From positions 1-36,052 of the forward strand of contig NZ_NHSD01000292.1 of NCBI RefSeq assembly GCF_016653255.1: DNA of 36,052 bases, in the 5' to 3' direction. Source of the DNA: Rhodobaculum claviforme. GTDB lineage: Bacteria; Pseudomonadota; Alphaproteobacteria; Rhodobacterales; Rhodobacteraceae. A model generated the notes under the pieces. It saw only the letters and a list, made by a program, of their open reading frames with translations, was not told the DNA's origin and did not search any database. Made by a program: the position numbers and the translations under genes. Of the stretch, positions 35,801 to 36,052 are shown piece after piece; the first letter of the stretch is position 1, and every line of letters starts with the position of its first letter.

Positions 35801-36052
35801 AGGCCGGGTTGACCCAGTCGATGCGGTGGTCGGTATCGGTGATGACCACCAGATCGCCGGTGCGCCGGGCGATCTGGCTCAGCTGTTCGACCTCGTGGGT
35901 GGCGCGCGCGGCGGCGGTGACATCGCGCAGCGCCACCACATGGCCCGGCGCGGCACCGGGGCCGCGCGGGGCGGCTGTCACCTCGACCCACCGCTCGGCG
36001 CCGGGGGCGCCCAGCCGGTGGCGCTGCGGCGGTGCCCGCCCCGGCACCCGCG
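32823..36052 (-). CDS. Multi-PAS hybrid histidine kinase (5' end outside window)
   Basis: At least 1,075 residues of a hybrid sensor kinase, open to the window edge, so the N-terminus is missing. Counting from the codon at 36047: the end of one PAS domain (to 44), then PAS domains at about 55-168, 190-303, 315-428, 440-552 and 568-683. HisKA follows with phospho-accepting H714 (NMSHEIRTPLNG), HATPase at about 810-925 (NLVGNAVKFTE, DTGIGM, GGTGLGMSIV), and a C-terminal receiver at about 945-1065 with D996 (LLDISMPG) and the conserved Lys in GKPFRRED. No membrane span is visible in this part. A PAS stack suggests redox, light or ligand sensing; no partner regulator is in the window. Confidence 0.94.
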   Translation of the reverse strand, partial: RVPGRAPPQRHRLGAPGAERWVEVTAAPRGPGAAPGHVVALRDVTAAARATHEVEQLSQIARRTGDLVVITDTDHRIDWVNPAFEARTGWRLEDVRGHLPESILQSPEADAAEVARIRGALLEGASASGLLLCRTRTDDAFWAEIDAYPLRDSDGRTTGHVTLATDVTARRAQEAKLERLAQEATRARERLEMAVEALPDAFAFFDAEDRLVLCNERYRTFHPRSGYMISPGVQFADFARAVAHSGDVADAVGREEAWLAERLASHREGRPGGEHRMADGSWLRVIERVTADGGRVGMRVDITELKEAERRLADIIHGAQVGTWEWHLASGENRINARWAEIVGYCPDEIDRSGIDLWRALVHPDDLARAEARLARVFAREIDQFEYELRMRHRDGHWVWVLSRGRVARWSPDGKPEVMAGVHMDITALKRAEERLEAILHAAEAGTWETDPARGGMRINDRWAEMLGYTVDELAPLPEHGFRTLMHPDDRARLEAEFGMDLEGRPDRFSVEVRVRHKAGAWVWLLARGRVLARDANGRPVRTAGIHLDITERKRLEQQLVAERDYMSRLMETNVSGITALDGDGRIIYANREAEAILGLSAAAVDRRSYADPRWQITAPDGGPLADAELPFTRAMTEGRVVRDVRFAIAWPDGTRRQLSVNAAPLLAEGLQARVVCAITDITEQVATEAALRSAAERAEAASEAKSRFLANMSHEIRTPLNGVLGMAQVLEEELSEPRHRRMLEVIRESGEMLLGVLNDVLDMSKIEAGKVTLEQVAFVPADLARRIEAMHALRAAEKHLSLEVVAAPGAERARLGDPGRVEQMLHNLVGNAVKFTEAGGVRVTLEGGCGPLRVVVHDTGIGMTDDQLARIFEDFEQADGTVTRRFGGTGLGMSIVRRLVALMGGQITVDSIPGAGTQVRVALPLPLAEGGPRDAVPVPAQPLEGLRALAADDNATNRLILQAMLSALGGAVTMVPDGQAAVEAWAPGRFDLILLDISMPGLDGLGALAAIRLREAEAGVPPAPAVAITANAMAHQVAQYMGAGFAAHVGKPFRREDLARTLLRVLDRAPPAQR

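Overview
This window looks like chromosome from a high-GC alphaproteobacterium of the Rhodobacterales (Rhodobacteraceae/Roseobacter group). The reasons are the gene content and order of the TCA block (sdhCDAB, mdh, sucCD, sucAB, lpd), the two-lipoyl-domain SucB, the VPLPA-CTERM protein, the NnrU/DUF1737 pair and a 45-residue Lys-rich protein starting MGKGNN. Most genes are very GC-rich; a few are clearly AT-richer and stand out by eye.

Layout. 1-5.7 kb (mainly minus strand): the end of a cut-off MFS transporter, a secreted protein of unknown function, the succinate dehydrogenase operon sdhC-sdhD-sdhA-sdhB, a TorF-like outer-membrane protein, and a DUF1737/NnrU pair. 6.4-17.8 kb (plus strand): a small secreted protein, mdh with a clear intrinsic terminator, then sucC-sucD-[methyltransferase]-sucA-sucB-[small membrane protein]-[MAPEG protein]-lpd. 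Together these encode succinate dehydrogenase, malate dehydrogenase, succinyl-CoA synthetase and the whole 2-oxoglutarate dehydrogenase complex. Perfect TGTGATCACA palindromes, paired 20-21 bp apart, lie upstream of both sdhC and sucC and suggest one shared regulator.

17.9-25.6 kb (minus strand): rmuC, then a compact five-gene operon with overlapping starts and stops. In transcription order it encodes two paralogous proteins of unrecognised family with glycosyltransferase-like features, a DRE-TIM aldolase fused to a nucleotide-sugar-transferase-like domain, a KdsB-type CMP-sugar synthetase and a HAD phosphatase. I read this as an undescribed, self-contained route that makes, activates and transfers a 2-keto-3-deoxy (Kdo- or sialic-acid-like) sugar. 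It is the best candidate for a new system here. An AT-richer SAM methyltransferase sits between sucD and sucA with its stop codon overlapping the sucA start.

25.8-36 kb (minus strand): a TerB-like protein, pgi, about 0.86 kb with no supportable gene, a VPLPA-CTERM surface protein, the 45-residue basic protein, an overlapping acyl-CoA synthetase / 3-hydroxybutyrate dehydrogenase pair, and a large multi-PAS hybrid histidine kinase that runs off the end of the window.
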